DNA of 64,000 nucleotides from Alphaproteobacteria bacterium (lineage in GTDB: Bacteria > Pseudomonadota > Alphaproteobacteria > UBA6615), in contig JAALLF010000001.1 of the NCBI GenBank assembly GCA_011087645.1, positions 1-64,000 of the forward strand. Reading direction: 5' to 3'. A model generated the notes under the pieces. That model was not told the origin of the DNA. It was given only the letters and a program-made list of their open reading frames with translations, and ran no database searches. How positions within the stretch are numbered: position 1 is the stretch's first letter; each line of letters begins with the position of its first letter. Of this stretch, positions 1 to 8,724 are shown in pieces. The position numbers and the translations under genes are program-made.

Positions 1-167
1 TCCCCAGCAGAACGATTTAACGCTTGTGTTGCATCGATCGGTTGAGGTGACCCAGTCAAATCCGACAAGACTTCAGCAGACATTTGGAAATTCCTTCCAC
101 CGTGAATATTCAATTCCCGTTTACCGGGTGAGATCGAGCATCCAATATCCAATGTCATGGTTAATAA

Positions 168-199
168 ATCCTTGCCGCCATAATTGGGCCGGCAAGGAT
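168..199. other. Long inverted repeat, possible terminator
   Basis: Ten-base arms (ATCCTTGCCG and its complement) enclose a 12-base loop. Read on the minus strand the hairpin is followed by a moderately T-rich stretch (TTTATTAACC), so it could end a minus-strand transcript. No minus-strand gene is visible in bases 200-278, so its partner is unknown. Apart from this, nothing convincing is seen in bases 1-278; a 73-codon frame there lacks any recognisable domain. Confidence 0.4.
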
Positions 200-278
200 C
201 AACGCGCCAAGGGCTTTACCGCCGTGGCTTTGCCGGATATGGAATAGCGGACTGAATTTTCCAGCTGGAGCACCGAAG

Positions 279-632
279 ATGAGCGATGAAATCGTGATTT
301 ACCATAACCCGCGATGCAGCAAGTCGCGCGCCGCCTTGCAGCTATTGCAGGAACGCGGCATCGAACCGCAGATCATCGAATATTTGAAAACGCCTCCCAG
401 CGCCGCACGCCTCAGGGAGCTCCTAGCGATGCTCGATATGGCGCCGCGCGACCTCATGCGCAAAGGCGAAGCGCCTTATAAAGACTTGGGCCTCGCCGAC
501 TCGGGCCTGGACGACGACACCTTGATCGCGGCGATGGTGGAAAACCCGATCCTGATCGAGCGAGCAATTGTAGTCGCCGGCGCGAGGGCCAAGCTTGGCC
601 GACCGCCGGAACAAATTCTAGAGCTTCTGTGA
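279..632 (+). CDS. arsC: Arsenate reductase (glutaredoxin-dependent), ArsC family
   Basis: A 117-residue thioredoxin-fold protein of the ArsC/Spx/YffB family. The N-terminus has the family signature IYHNPRCSKSR with the catalytic cysteine at residue 13, and the C-terminus carries the LGRPPE arsenate-site motif with its conserved arginine. Length matches glutaredoxin-coupled ArsC. In the known reaction the cysteine attacks arsenate and the mixed arsenic adduct is resolved with glutathione and glutaredoxin, giving arsenite. No arsR, arsB or acr3 gene is adjacent, so a resistance role is not supported by context and some family members reduce other substrates. It is followed after 61 bases by a ketopantoate-reductase-like gene on the same strand. 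Confidence 0.85.
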   Translation: MSDEIVIYHNPRCSKSRAALQLLQERGIEPQIIEYLKTPPSAARLRELLAMLDMAPRDLMRKGEAPYKDLGLADSGLDDDTLIAAMVENPILIERAIVVAGARAKLGRPPEQILELL

Positions 633-693
633 TCGCGACAGCCCTGTACAGCCGAGCTAGACTCAAATCTCGGCGCGAATGGAAGGATCGGGC

Positions 694-1668
694 GTGAAAA
701 TTTGCATCGTCGGCGCCGGCGCAATTGGCGGGGTTCTCGGCGTCCGACTAGCCGACGCGGGCCATAACGTCAGCCTGCTCGCGCGCGGTGTCCATTTAGC
801 GGCACTACGCAACAATGGCGCGAAACTGATTGACCACCGCGGCGAGACTGTGGTTCGCGTCGCCGCCTCCGACGACCCGATCGATTTCGGCCCGCAGGAT
901 TTCGTGGTCATCACGCTCAAGACACCATCCCTGCCTGACGTGGTTCCCAATCTCGCCCCCCTGTTGGGAGATGATACCGCGGTCGTCTCGGCGATGAACG
1001 GCATTCCCTGGTGGTTCTGTCAGCATTTGGAGGGCCCGCTAATGGGCCGCCAACTCGATACTATCGATCCAACAGGCAATTTGGCGGCGGCGCTGCCGGC
1101 TGAGCGGATCATCGGCGGTGTGGTCCACGCCGGCGCTTCGGTGAGCGAACCCGGCGTGATCCGTCACGCCGCGGGAAATCTGTTTATCCTCGGCGAACCT
1201 GACGGCGTCACCAAGGCGCGCACCACGACACTCGGCGACGCGATTAGCCGAGCCGGCTTAACTGGGCGGGTGACCGAGAGCATTCATCAGGAAATCTGGA
1301 CCAAGTTGGTCGGCAATATGGGGATGGGGCCGATCTCGGCTCTAACCAAGCTGACCCTCTCCGGCATCGCCAATGACGGCGACGCCCGCCCCATCGCGGT
1401 TGCCATGATGGAGGAAGCCATCGCCATCGGCGGGCGGATCGGGTTGCATATGGATATGACGGCGGAGGCGCGGGTCGACCTCGGCGCCGAGTTGGGTGAT
1501 TTTAAACCCTCGATCCTGCAAGATCTCGAGAAAGGCCGGCCGATGGAAATCGACGCCCTAATCGGCGTCGTCGCCGAGTTGGGCCGGTTGGTGAACGTCC
1601 CCACCCCAACGATTGATATCGTGTTGGCCCTACAGCGCGCTCAAGCCCGTTTCGCGGGCCTCTATTAG
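694..1668 (+). CDS. Ketopantoate reductase family oxidoreductase (PanE/ApbA-like)
   Basis: A 324-residue NADP-dependent oxidoreductase. The first residues form a Rossmann nucleotide-binding motif (ICIVGAGAIGGVLG); the rest matches the two-domain PanE/ApbA layout, with the catalytic lysine region EIWTKLVGNMGM about two thirds along and a C-terminal helical domain containing KPSILQDLEKGRPMEID, the usual substrate-side motif. PanE reduces 2-dehydropantoate to pantoate in coenzyme A synthesis, but many paralogues in this family act on other 2-oxo acids and no other pantothenate gene is nearby. The GTG at 694 is preferred to the ATG at 679 because GGAAGG sits 7-8 bases before it and it begins directly with the Rossmann strand. 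The stop abuts the GTG start of the next gene. Confidence 0.8.
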   Translation: MKICIVGAGAIGGVLGVRLADAGHNVSLLARGVHLAALRNNGAKLIDHRGETVVRVAASDDPIDFGPQDFVVITLKTPSLPDVVPNLAPLLGDDTAVVSAMNGIPWWFCQHLEGPLMGRQLDTIDPTGNLAAALPAERIIGGVVHAGASVSEPGVIRHAAGNLFILGEPDGVTKARTTTLGDAISRAGLTGRVTESIHQEIWTKLVGNMGMGPISALTKLTLSGIANDGDARPIAVAMMEEAIAIGGRIGLHMDMTAEARVDLGAELGDFKPSILQDLEKGRPMEIDALIGVVAELGRLVNVPTPTIDIVLALQRAQARFAGLY

Positions 1669-2874
1669 GTGACCGATACGCCGCACCGCCCGCCGTCCCT
1701 CGCCATCCTGTTCTTGATGATGTTCGCGAGCCAGCTCGCGTTGACCATTTATCTACCCGCCGTCGTCAACATCGCGGAAGATCTGAATACCTCGCTGACC
1801 CAGGTGCAATTCATTATCCCCGCCTATCTCGGCGCCTTTGCCGTGATGCAACTGGTGGCTGGGCCTTTGTCGGATGCGTTCGGTCGGCGGCCCGTAATCC
1901 TCGGCGGTCTGACATTGTTTTTCGTCGCCAGCGTGGCCTGCGGCCTGGCGTTCAACATCGAGGTCTTGCTGGTGGGGCGCTTCTTCCAGGCGATGGGAGC
2001 GTGCACCACAATTGTCGTCGGTCGGGCGATTATTCGCGACGGTTCGGAAGGTAAATCCGCCGCCAAATCCATGTCCTATATGGGGATCGCCATGGCCGTA
2101 GGGCCAGCGATCGCGCCTTTTCTCGGCGGCTTTCTGGTTTCCTGGTTCGACTGGCGCGCGACCTTCTTCGCCACCGGCTTGGTCGCGCTTATCGCACTCA
2201 TCGCCGCACTTCCAAGATTCGCCGAGACGTTGCACGCTGAAATGCGCCGACCTCCTGACGTCATCGGCATGTTTCGCAATTATGCCACGCTGGCGCGCAA
2301 CCGGCGCTTCATGGGCTACAGCCTGACCATTTCGTTCCTAACTGGCACGTTCCAAACTTTCATTGTCGCCGCGCCGATCATCATGGTCGACCAGATGGGA
2401 GTCACCCCCACCCTGTTCGGCTTTTACGTGATGATCGTTCCGACCACATTTATGGTGGCCAGTTATATAACCGGCATACTCGGCAAATGGGTGCCGCTGG
2501 ACCAGTTGATCGCGCTTGGCTGCGCCATCGCCATCGCCGGCGGCCTCATACAATTTGGATTTGCCGTCTCGGGCGCCAGCACGCCGATTACGATTCTCAC
2601 CGCCATCCTCATATCGAACTTCGGCACCGGCTTAGCCTTCGCCAATTGTTACGGCCAATCCCTCAGCGCTGTTTCGCCTTCCGTCGCTGGGGCGGGCTCA
2701 GCCCTAACCGGTTTCGTTCATATGGGCTGGGCGTTTTTAATATCGTTCGGCTTGGCGAGCATCGACGATATCAATGTCGTCGATCTGGGCATTTCGCAAA
2801 CCGCCACGACGCTGGCCTCGACAACCGCGTTTATATTCCTGGTCTGGTTCGTGCGGCCACAGAGCAACGCTTGA
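1669..2874 (+). CDS. MFS drug-resistance transporter, Bcr/CflA family
   Basis: A 401-residue inner-membrane transporter with about twelve hydrophobic segments. The loop motif GPLSDAFGRRPVILGG between helices 2 and 3 is the major facilitator superfamily signature and the overall pattern (AMGACTTIVVGRAIIRD in helix 4-5) is that of the Bcr/CflA proton-driven exporters of chloramphenicol, bicyclomycin and sulfonamides. The actual substrate cannot be read from sequence. The start is a GTG immediately following the stop of the upstream reductase, so the two genes are probably cotranscribed and translationally coupled. Confidence 0.85.
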   Translation: MTDTPHRPPSLAILFLMMFASQLALTIYLPAVVNIAEDLNTSLTQVQFIIPAYLGAFAVMQLVAGPLSDAFGRRPVILGGLTLFFVASVACGLAFNIEVLLVGRFFQAMGACTTIVVGRAIIRDGSEGKSAAKSMSYMGIAMAVGPAIAPFLGGFLVSWFDWRATFFATGLVALIALIAALPRFAETLHAEMRRPPDVIGMFRNYATLARNRRFMGYSLTISFLTGTFQTFIVAAPIIMVDQMGVTPTLFGFYVMIVPTTFMVASYITGILGKWVPLDQLIALGCAIAIAGGLIQFGFAVSGASTPITILTAILISNFGTGLAFANCYGQSLSAVSPSVAGAGSALTGFVHMGWAFLISFGLASIDDINVVDLGISQTATTLASTTAFIFLVWFVRPQSNA

Positions 2875-2986
2875 TTATCGGAGTTTTCGGGGCCCCAATC
2901 GGTTAGATATGAATCGCTTCGCCGGACTAGAGTCGCCGAACGAAATCCGGCACAAATGAACCATAACCGCCGAGGACATAAGATAT

Positions 2987-3856
2987 ATGGGGCAGCCTGT
3001 GTACCAAGGCTATGACGCAGACGAATTGTACGCTCAGTACAATAACCGCGGCATGGTACCCGACTTCGCGGACTATGGCGCCGACAATGCGCACCGCAGC
3101 GACGTGATCCGGGCATCGGGCCAAGCGATGGTCCTCGACATCGCCTATGGTGCACTACCTGCCCAGCAGACCGACCTGTTCCTGCCCGATGCAACAAATC
3201 CACCGCTACATATCTTCATCCATGGCGGCTATTGGCAATGGAATGACCGCAAGCCCTACGCCTTCGTCGCCGAACAAATGGTGCCGGCGGGCGCCGCCGT
3301 GGCGACCATCGGCTATCCGCTGTGCCCGACGATCGGCTTTCGTGAACTGTGCGACAGCGTGCGAACCGGCATCGCCTATTTGTGGCGTCACGCCGCCGAC
3401 CATGGCTACGACCGCGACCGTATCCACGTCTCCGGCCATTCCGCGGGCGGCCATTTGACAGCCCTGATGGCGGCGACAGATTGGCCAGCATTCGAAAACG
3501 GCCTGCCGGTCGACTTGATCAAAAGCACTATCCCGATCAGCGGCGTCTTCGACTTGGAGCCGATCCGCCACACACCGATCGGCGACCCGTTAAGCTTGGA
3601 CGCCGAGACCGCGCACGCCCTGTCGCCCCTGTTCCTGCCGGCGCCAGCCAAGGGACCAATGACTATCACCGTCGGCGGCGATGAGAGCGCCGAATTCCAC
3701 CGCCAGGCCGCAACCTATCGCCAGCATCTGCGCGGCCAAGGGGTAAGCGCCGACGTGCTGGATATCACTGGCAAGCATCACTTCTCGGTAGTCGCCGAAC
3801 TGGCCGTCGCCGACAGTCCCCTGCTCCGCCGCGCCCTCGAACTGATGGGCCTGTAG
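2987..3856 (+). CDS. Alpha/beta hydrolase, arylformamidase-like
   Basis: A 289-residue alpha/beta hydrolase. HGGYW near residue 80 is the oxyanion-hole motif typical of kynurenine formamidases and related esterases, GHSAGGH near residue 150 holds the nucleophilic serine, and KHHFSVV close to the C-terminus supplies the likely catalytic histidine. Arylformamidase hydrolyses N-formylkynurenine in tryptophan breakdown, but neither tryptophan dioxygenase nor kynureninase lies nearby, so the substrate is uncertain and another ester or amide is equally possible. It ends ten bases before the glycosyltransferase gene, so it may be cotranscribed with the sugar cassette. Confidence 0.75.
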   Translation: MGQPVYQGYDADELYAQYNNRGMVPDFADYGADNAHRSDVIRASGQAMVLDIAYGALPAQQTDLFLPDATNPPLHIFIHGGYWQWNDRKPYAFVAEQMVPAGAAVATIGYPLCPTIGFRELCDSVRTGIAYLWRHAADHGYDRDRIHVSGHSAGGHLTALMAATDWPAFENGLPVDLIKSTIPISGVFDLEPIRHTPIGDPLSLDAETAHALSPLFLPAPAKGPMTITVGGDESAEFHRQAATYRQHLRGQGVSADVLDITGKHHFSVVAELAVADSPLLRRALELMGL

Positions 3857-3866
3857 CAACATCGCG

Positions 3867-4814
3867 ATGCCAGCCGACCTCGCCCCCACCGCTAGCGCAG
3901 ACCCGTGGCAACGGGTCTCCGTCGTCCTCGTGACCCACCATAGCGGCAGCGTCATCGGGCAATGTCTGACACCGCTTGCCAAAGCGGCCAAGATCATCGT
4001 CGTCGACAATGCCAGCGACGACGACACGATCGATATCGTCACCCAAGCGGCGCCCGATTGCGAAGTTCTGCGAAACCAAATCGGCGCCGGTTACGGAAAT
4101 GGCGCCAGCCAAGGCTTGGCCGAAGTAAAGACCGAGTTCGCGTTGCTCGCCAACCCCGATGCCGTTGTCAGCGACGCGGCGCTGGTCCGGCTGGTCGAGG
4201 CCGCCGATGCCTATCCCGATGGCGGCTTGTTCGGCCCCATCGTGGTCGATGGCAACGGCGCGGTTGAACTCAGCCACGATGTCGGTCTTTTTGATCGTCG
4301 CAGCTACGGCGGTCGTGACAGTGAATTGCCGCCAAATGGGCCGTGCTGCGCGGAGTTTCTGTCCGGTGCTGTCACATTGCTACGCATGTCGGCCTACGCC
4401 AATGTCGGACCGTTCGATCCCAGGCTGTTTTTGTATTATGAGGATGACGATTTTTGCATGCGCTTGCGGGCCGCCCAGACCAGTTTGATCCTGGTGCCCG
4501 ACGCCGTGGTCAGCCATATCGGTGGCGGCTCGGTGCGCCCCAGCGCGCACTATTACTGGGAGAAATATTGGCACATGGCCTGGTCGCGGCTCTACATCGA
4601 AGAGAAATATCGCGGCCGCGCCGCCCGGCGGCAAATCGCCCGCGCCAATCTGCTACGCTTTGCGCTCAAAGCCCTGGGTAATGGGGTGACTTTACGCCGG
4701 GCCAAGGCCTGGCGCGATGTGGCGCGGCTGTTCGGCACGGCCGGTTATATGATCGGCGTCCCCGCCTCGCGCACCGTGGCCGAAGCCCGCCCGCCCGACA
4801 CCGGAGCCACCTGA
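3867..4814 (+). CDS. Glycosyltransferase family 2 (rhamnosyltransferase-like)
   Basis: A 315-residue GT-A fold glycosyltransferase. VVLVTHHSG begins the nucleotide-sugar domain, IIVVDNASDDDT follows, and LLANPDAVV near residue 95 contains the metal/nucleotide motif seen in family 2 enzymes of the rhamnosyltransferase type. A later YEDDDFCMRLR motif matches the catalytic-base ED region. It probably transfers a sugar onto a lipid-linked or surface glycan on the cytoplasmic side of the membrane. Placed first in a run of nucleotide-sugar genes and only two bases before the CDP-glucose dehydratase, it may transfer the branched deoxysugar those genes make; this is inference. Confidence 0.85.
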   Translation: MPADLAPTASADPWQRVSVVLVTHHSGSVIGQCLTPLAKAAKIIVVDNASDDDTIDIVTQAAPDCEVLRNQIGAGYGNGASQGLAEVKTEFALLANPDAVVSDAALVRLVEAADAYPDGGLFGPIVVDGNGAVELSHDVGLFDRRSYGGRDSELPPNGPCCAEFLSGAVTLLRMSAYANVGPFDPRLFLYYEDDDFCMRLRAAQTSLILVPDAVVSHIGGGSVRPSAHYYWEKYWHMAWSRLYIEEKYRGRAARRQIARANLLRFALKALGNGVTLRRAKAWRDVARLFGTAGYMIGVPASRTVAEARPPDTGAT

Positions 4815-4816
4815 CG

Positions 4817-5908
4817 ATGGCTGACGCGAATAATTTCTGGCGGGGCCGGCGCGTTTTAGTAACCGGTCATACCGGGTTTAAGGGGTTATGGCTCGCGCTC
4901 TGGCTGGAGCATTTAGGCGCCGAAGTTTGCGGCTATGCGCTCGCCCCGGAAGGCAGCCCCAACCTGTTCGAGCAGATTTGCGACTGGCACGGCCTCACCT
5001 CGATTATCGGCGATATCCGCGACCCCGACGCGGTGAAGATCGGCTGCAAATTCGCCGATCCCGATGTGGTGTTCCATCTGGCGGCGCAGTCGTTGGTGCG
5101 CCGGGGCCATACGGACCCGCAGACGACCTTCTCGACCAATGTGCAAGGCACGGCCAATCTTCTAAACGCCCTCGACGAATGCCCGGGCCTGCGCGCCATC
5201 GTCGTGGTCACCAGCGATAAATGCTATCGCAACGACGGCAGCGGGCGCGCCTTTGTCGAAACCGACCCGTTGGGCGGCGACGACCCCTATAGCGCGTCGA
5301 AGGCGGCGCAGGAAATAATCTGCCATGGCTGGTCGCAGGGGCTCTATAAGTCGCGCGACCGGGCGCCTCGGTTGGCAACAGCGCGGGCGGGTAACGTGAT
5401 TGGCGGGGGCGATTGGGCCGAAGATCGCATCCTGCCCGATCTGTTCCGCGCATTGGACAGAGGTGCGCCGGTACAATTGCGCAATCCCCAAGCAACCCGG
5501 CCGTGGCAGCATGTGCTGGAGCCCTTGAACGGCTATCTGGCCTACGCTGAAAAACTAGTGCGAGACACTGAAGGCACGGCACCCACGGCGCTGAACTTCG
5601 GCCCCGACGCCGGTCAGTCGCGCACGGTGGCTTGGCTGGTGGATCAGGCAACCGAGTATTTACGCACAGCCGGCAAGCAGGTGGCCGACTGGCAGACCGA
5701 CGCGACAGCCCACCGCCCCGAAGCCTCGAGCCTCGCGCTCGACCCGTCGCTGGCCCGGCAAACTCTGGGGTGGCGACAGGTCCTGTCGCAAGACGAAGGC
5801 GTGGCGTGGACAGTCGAATGGCACGCCCGCGTCGGTGACGGCGAGGCCGCCCGGGACGTCATGTTGGAGCAAATCACCCGATACGAAAACCGCTTGGCGC
5901 CCTCATGA
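4817..5908 (+). CDS. rfbG: CDP-glucose 4,6-dehydratase
   Basis: A 363-residue extended short-chain dehydrogenase. VLVTGHTGFKGLWLALWL at the N-terminus is the distinctive form of the NAD-binding motif found in CDP-glucose 4,6-dehydratases (FKG instead of the usual FIG). The DDPYSASK motif around residue 158 supplies the catalytic Tyr-Lys pair, and length matches the family. The enzyme converts CDP-D-glucose to CDP-4-keto-6-deoxyglucose, the branch point to CDP-linked deoxysugars. The partner glucose-1-phosphate cytidylyltransferase (RfbF) is not in this window. The end overlaps the next gene by four bases (ATGA), indicating translational coupling to the C-methyltransferase. Confidence 0.9.
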   Translation: MADANNFWRGRRVLVTGHTGFKGLWLALWLEHLGAEVCGYALAPEGSPNLFEQICDWHGLTSIIGDIRDPDAVKIGCKFADPDVVFHLAAQSLVRRGHTDPQTTFSTNVQGTANLLNALDECPGLRAIVVVTSDKCYRNDGSGRAFVETDPLGGDDPYSASKAAQEIICHGWSQGLYKSRDRAPRLATARAGNVIGGGDWAEDRILPDLFRALDRGAPVQLRNPQATRPWQHVLEPLNGYLAYAEKLVRDTEGTAPTALNFGPDAGQSRTVAWLVDQATEYLRTAGKQVADWQTDATAHRPEASSLALDPSLARQTLGWRQVLSQDEGVAWTVEWHARVGDGEAARDVMLEQITRYENRLAPS

Positions 5909-7155
5909 CACTCTCCGAGCAGCCTATCCGACAGTGCCGATTTTGCGGCGAGTATCTGACCCAGAGTTTTGCCGATTTGGGCGAGATGCCGCTCGCCAAC
6001 AACTACCTGGCCTCGATCGGAGCCGCCGATGGGGAGCGCGCCTTTCCCCTGCATGCGCGGGTCTGCGGCGCCTGCCGGCTGGTACAGGTCGAGAACGCGG
6101 TGCCGCCCGATGCGATCTTTTCCGACTATGCCTATTTCTCATCCTACGCCAGCTCTTGGGTGGATCACGCCCGCGACTATACCGAAATGGCGCAGCGGCG
6201 GTTCGACCTGACTCCGCAAAGCCAAGTCATCGAGATCGCCAGCAATGACGGCTATCTGTTACAGCATTTCGTGGCGGCGGATATCCCGGTACTGGGTGTC
6301 GAACCGGCCGCCAATGTCGCCGAGGCCGCCGAGGCCATCGGCGTGCCAACTCGGGTCGCGTTCTTCGGCCGTGATTTCGCCAATCAACTGCGGCGCGAGG
6401 GCATCGCCGCCGACCTTCTGATTGGCAACAACGTGCTGGCCCATGTCCCCGACCTGAACGACTTCGTCGCCGGCCTGGCGCTGCTGCTGAAGGATGACGG
6501 GGTTCTGACCATGGAATTTCCCCATCTGCTGCGGCTGATCGAGGATGTGCAATTCGATACCATCTACCACGAGCATTTTTCCTACTTCTCACTGCTGACG
6601 GTTGAGCGCGTTTTCGCGGAGCACGGGCTGCGCCTGTTCGATGTCGAGGAACTGCTCACCCATGGCGGCAGCTTGCGTATTTTCGCCCGCCATCAGGAAA
6701 ATTCAACGCAACCCGACGGCGCTGGACTGTCCACCGTGCGAAGCAAAGAAAGCCGCGCCGGTCTCAGCGACAACGAGATCTACGCGAGGTTTCAAGCGCG
6801 GGTCGGCGCGGTTCGCGACGGGCTACGGGCGTTTCTGGCCGAGGCTCGCGCCGACGGCAAACACGTGGTCGCTTATGGCGCCGCGGCCAAGGGCAATACC
6901 TTGCTCAATTTCTGCGGTATCGACGCCGACGATCTAGCCTATGTGGTCGATATCAGCCCGCATAAGCAGGGCCGCTATCTGCCAGGCAGTCATATCCCGA
7001 TCAAGCCGGTCGAGTATCTGCGCAAAGACCAGCCCGACTATGTTCTCATCCTGCCGTGGAATTTGCGCCGCGAAATCACCGCCGATCACGGCTATATTCG
7101 CGACTGGGGCGGCCGGTTTGTGGTCGCCGTGCCGGAGATAGAGATCGAGCCGTGA
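5905..7155 (+). CDS. NDP-sugar C-methyltransferase
   Basis: A 416-residue protein with the three-part layout of sugar C-methyltransferases such as TylC3. An N-terminal zinc module has CRFCG near residue 11 and CGAC near residue 53. A class I SAM-dependent methyltransferase core follows, with VIEIASNDGYLLQHF as the SAM-binding glycine-rich motif. The C-terminal domain includes the GAAAKGNTLLNF motif of the Methyltransf_14 family. These enzymes methylate a carbon of a 4-keto-deoxysugar, creating a branched sugar. Its place between a CDP-glucose dehydratase and an epimerase-like protein suggests the substrate is CDP-4-keto-6-deoxyglucose or a derivative; the carbon modified is not knowable from sequence. 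The stop overlaps the next GTG start. Confidence 0.85.
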   Translation: MTLSEQPIRQCRFCGEYLTQSFADLGEMPLANNYLASIGAADGERAFPLHARVCGACRLVQVENAVPPDAIFSDYAYFSSYASSWVDHARDYTEMAQRRFDLTPQSQVIEIASNDGYLLQHFVAADIPVLGVEPAANVAEAAEAIGVPTRVAFFGRDFANQLRREGIAADLLIGNNVLAHVPDLNDFVAGLALLLKDDGVLTMEFPHLLRLIEDVQFDTIYHEHFSYFSLLTVERVFAEHGLRLFDVEELLTHGGSLRIFARHQENSTQPDGAGLSTVRSKESRAGLSDNEIYARFQARVGAVRDGLRAFLAEARADGKHVVAYGAAAKGNTLLNFCGIDADDLAYVVDISPHKQGRYLPGSHIPIKPVEYLRKDQPDYVLILPWNLRREITADHGYIRDWGGRFVVAVPEIEIEP

Positions 7156-7706
7156 TATTTCGCGATACAGAGGTGGGCGGCGTGCGGATCGTTGAATTGG
7201 AACCGCAGGCCGATTCGCGGGGCTCTTTCGCGCGCAGCTTTTGCAGCGAAGAGTTCGCCGCCGCCGGCATCGCTCTGGACGTCGTGCAAACGAATATCTC
7301 ACGCAACACAGGCCGGGGCACCCTACGCGGATTACACTTTCAGGCGGAACCGGCCCCCGAGCCTAAACTGGTACGCTGCACTACCGGCCGCATCTTCGAT
7401 GTCGCGGTCGACTTGCGGCGCGCATCGCCCACCTTTTGCCGGTGGACCGGCCTCGAATTGGACGCCGAAACCCATAACGCTTTGTACATTCCCGCCGGTT
7501 GCGCCCACGGATTTCTCACCTTGAGCGACGATGCGGAGGTGACCTATCTGATGGGTGCGGCTTACACACCCGAGCTGGCGCGCGGCGTGCGCTGGGACGA
7601 CCCGGCCTTTAATATCACCTGGCCCTTCGCACCCGAAACAATGTCGGAAAAAGACGCTACCTATCCTGATTTTGATCCCGACAGTTTGAAAGACATTCCA
7701 TCGTGA
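7152..7706 (+). CDS. dTDP-4-dehydrorhamnose 3,5-epimerase-like protein
   Basis: A 184-residue cupin of the RmlC family. The core shows NISRNTGRGTLRGLHFQ, including the conserved histidine and the RG(L)H segment of the active site, followed by the DVAVDLR strand and the AHGFLTLSDDAEVTYL segment with the second family signature. RmlC epimerises C3 and C5 of a 4-keto-6-deoxysugar; in this cassette it would act on the CDP-linked branched sugar. The GTG start at 7152 overlaps the preceding stop (GTGA) and fits the family length; a longer frame opening at 7056 is judged spurious because it overlaps the methyltransferase by 100 bases. Confidence 0.8.
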   Translation: MIFRDTEVGGVRIVELEPQADSRGSFARSFCSEEFAAAGIALDVVQTNISRNTGRGTLRGLHFQAEPAPEPKLVRCTTGRIFDVAVDLRRASPTFCRWTGLELDAETHNALYIPAGCAHGFLTLSDDAEVTYLMGAAYTPELARGVRWDDPAFNITWPFAPETMSEKDATYPDFDPDSLKDIPS

Positions 7707-8617
7707 CTAACGCCAAACCGCAACGCGCGCTGGTCACCGGCGCAACCGGTTTCATCGGCTCACGTTTGACGCGCCGCCTTATCGCCGAGGGTACGGAAGT
7801 TGCTATTGTCGCCCGGGCCAGTTCGTCGCTCGATCAGCTCGGCGATGCGGCGAACAATGTTGAACTATTGCGCCATGACGGCTCTACCGGCCAGTTGAGT
7901 GATTTCGTCGCGGCGTTTTCGCCAAAGATCGTCTATCACCTGGCGGCGAATTTTATCGGCGTTCACACCAGCGATGACGTGATACCTTTGGTCGCGGACA
8001 ATGTGGGCTTCACAGCGCAAATGTGTGAGGCGATGGTCACTGCGCAGACGCGCTGCTTGGTCACCGCCGGCACCGTTTGGCAGCACGCAAATAGCCCATC
8101 GGGCGAACCGCTGCCGACGCCAAATTCGCTCTATGCCGCCACCAAACAAGCGGCCGAGGACATTATCGCCTACTACGCTCAGACCGGTACTCTCTCGTCG
8201 ATCACCTTGAAAATTTACGATTCCTACGGCCCCGGCGACCCGCGCCCGAAACTACTCAACGCCCTAGCCGCCAAGGCCGCCGCCGGAGGGACCCTCGACG
8301 CCACATCCGGTAAGCAGAAACTACATCTGGTTCATGTCGACGACATAGTCGCCGCCTTCCGCCACGCCGGTGAGATATTGGCATCGGGACAGGAAGGCGG
8401 TCACCATAGTTACACCTTACCGTCCGCCCAAGCGGTCGACCTGAGATCGCTCGTGGCCACCTGGCAAGAGGCAACCGGGCGCGCCGTGGATGTCGCCTGG
8501 GGCGCCCGATCCGATCGGCCGGGGGAGATCATGGTGCCCTGGGAAGGGGTGCGCCTTCCCGGGTGGGAACCAAAAATACCCTTAAAAACAGGGTTTAAGG
8601 CGTTATTTGACGCTTAA
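7703..8617 (+). CDS. NAD-dependent epimerase/dehydratase, sugar 4-ketoreductase candidate
   Basis: A 304-residue extended SDR protein. ALVTGATGFIGSRLTRRL is the nucleotide-binding motif and SLYAATKQAAED near residue 150 holds the catalytic Tyr-x-x-x-Lys. As the last enzyme in a tightly overlapping run (GTGA overlap with the epimerase) it is a good candidate for the final reduction of the 4-keto group, completing a CDP-6-deoxy-C-methyl sugar of the yersiniose/mycarose type. The precise product is inference. The gene ends about 100 bases before the flippase-like gene. Confidence 0.75.
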   Translation: MTNAKPQRALVTGATGFIGSRLTRRLIAEGTEVAIVARASSSLDQLGDAANNVELLRHDGSTGQLSDFVAAFSPKIVYHLAANFIGVHTSDDVIPLVADNVGFTAQMCEAMVTAQTRCLVTAGTVWQHANSPSGEPLPTPNSLYAATKQAAEDIIAYYAQTGTLSSITLKIYDSYGPGDPRPKLLNALAAKAAAGGTLDATSGKQKLHLVHVDDIVAAFRHAGEILASGQEGGHHSYTLPSAQAVDLRSLVATWQEATGRAVDVAWGARSDRPGEIMVPWEGVRLPGWEPKIPLKTGFKALFDA

Positions 8618-8724
8618 ATCAATCTTTAGACCGAATCGCCACAATGTATTCAATAACCAAATGTGTGCGGGACGTCGCCCCCTTACAGTTGCTAAAGTCG
8701 CGCCGGCACCCCGAGGTGAGCTAC

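Noticed and set aside
26..247. 73-codon + strand frame at the left edge
   Set aside because: No recognisable domain, composition unlike nearby genes, and a large hairpin lies inside it.
7056..7151. Upstream start of the epimerase-like gene
   Set aside because: It would overlap the methyltransferase by about 100 bases in another frame; the GTG at 7152 gives the family length.
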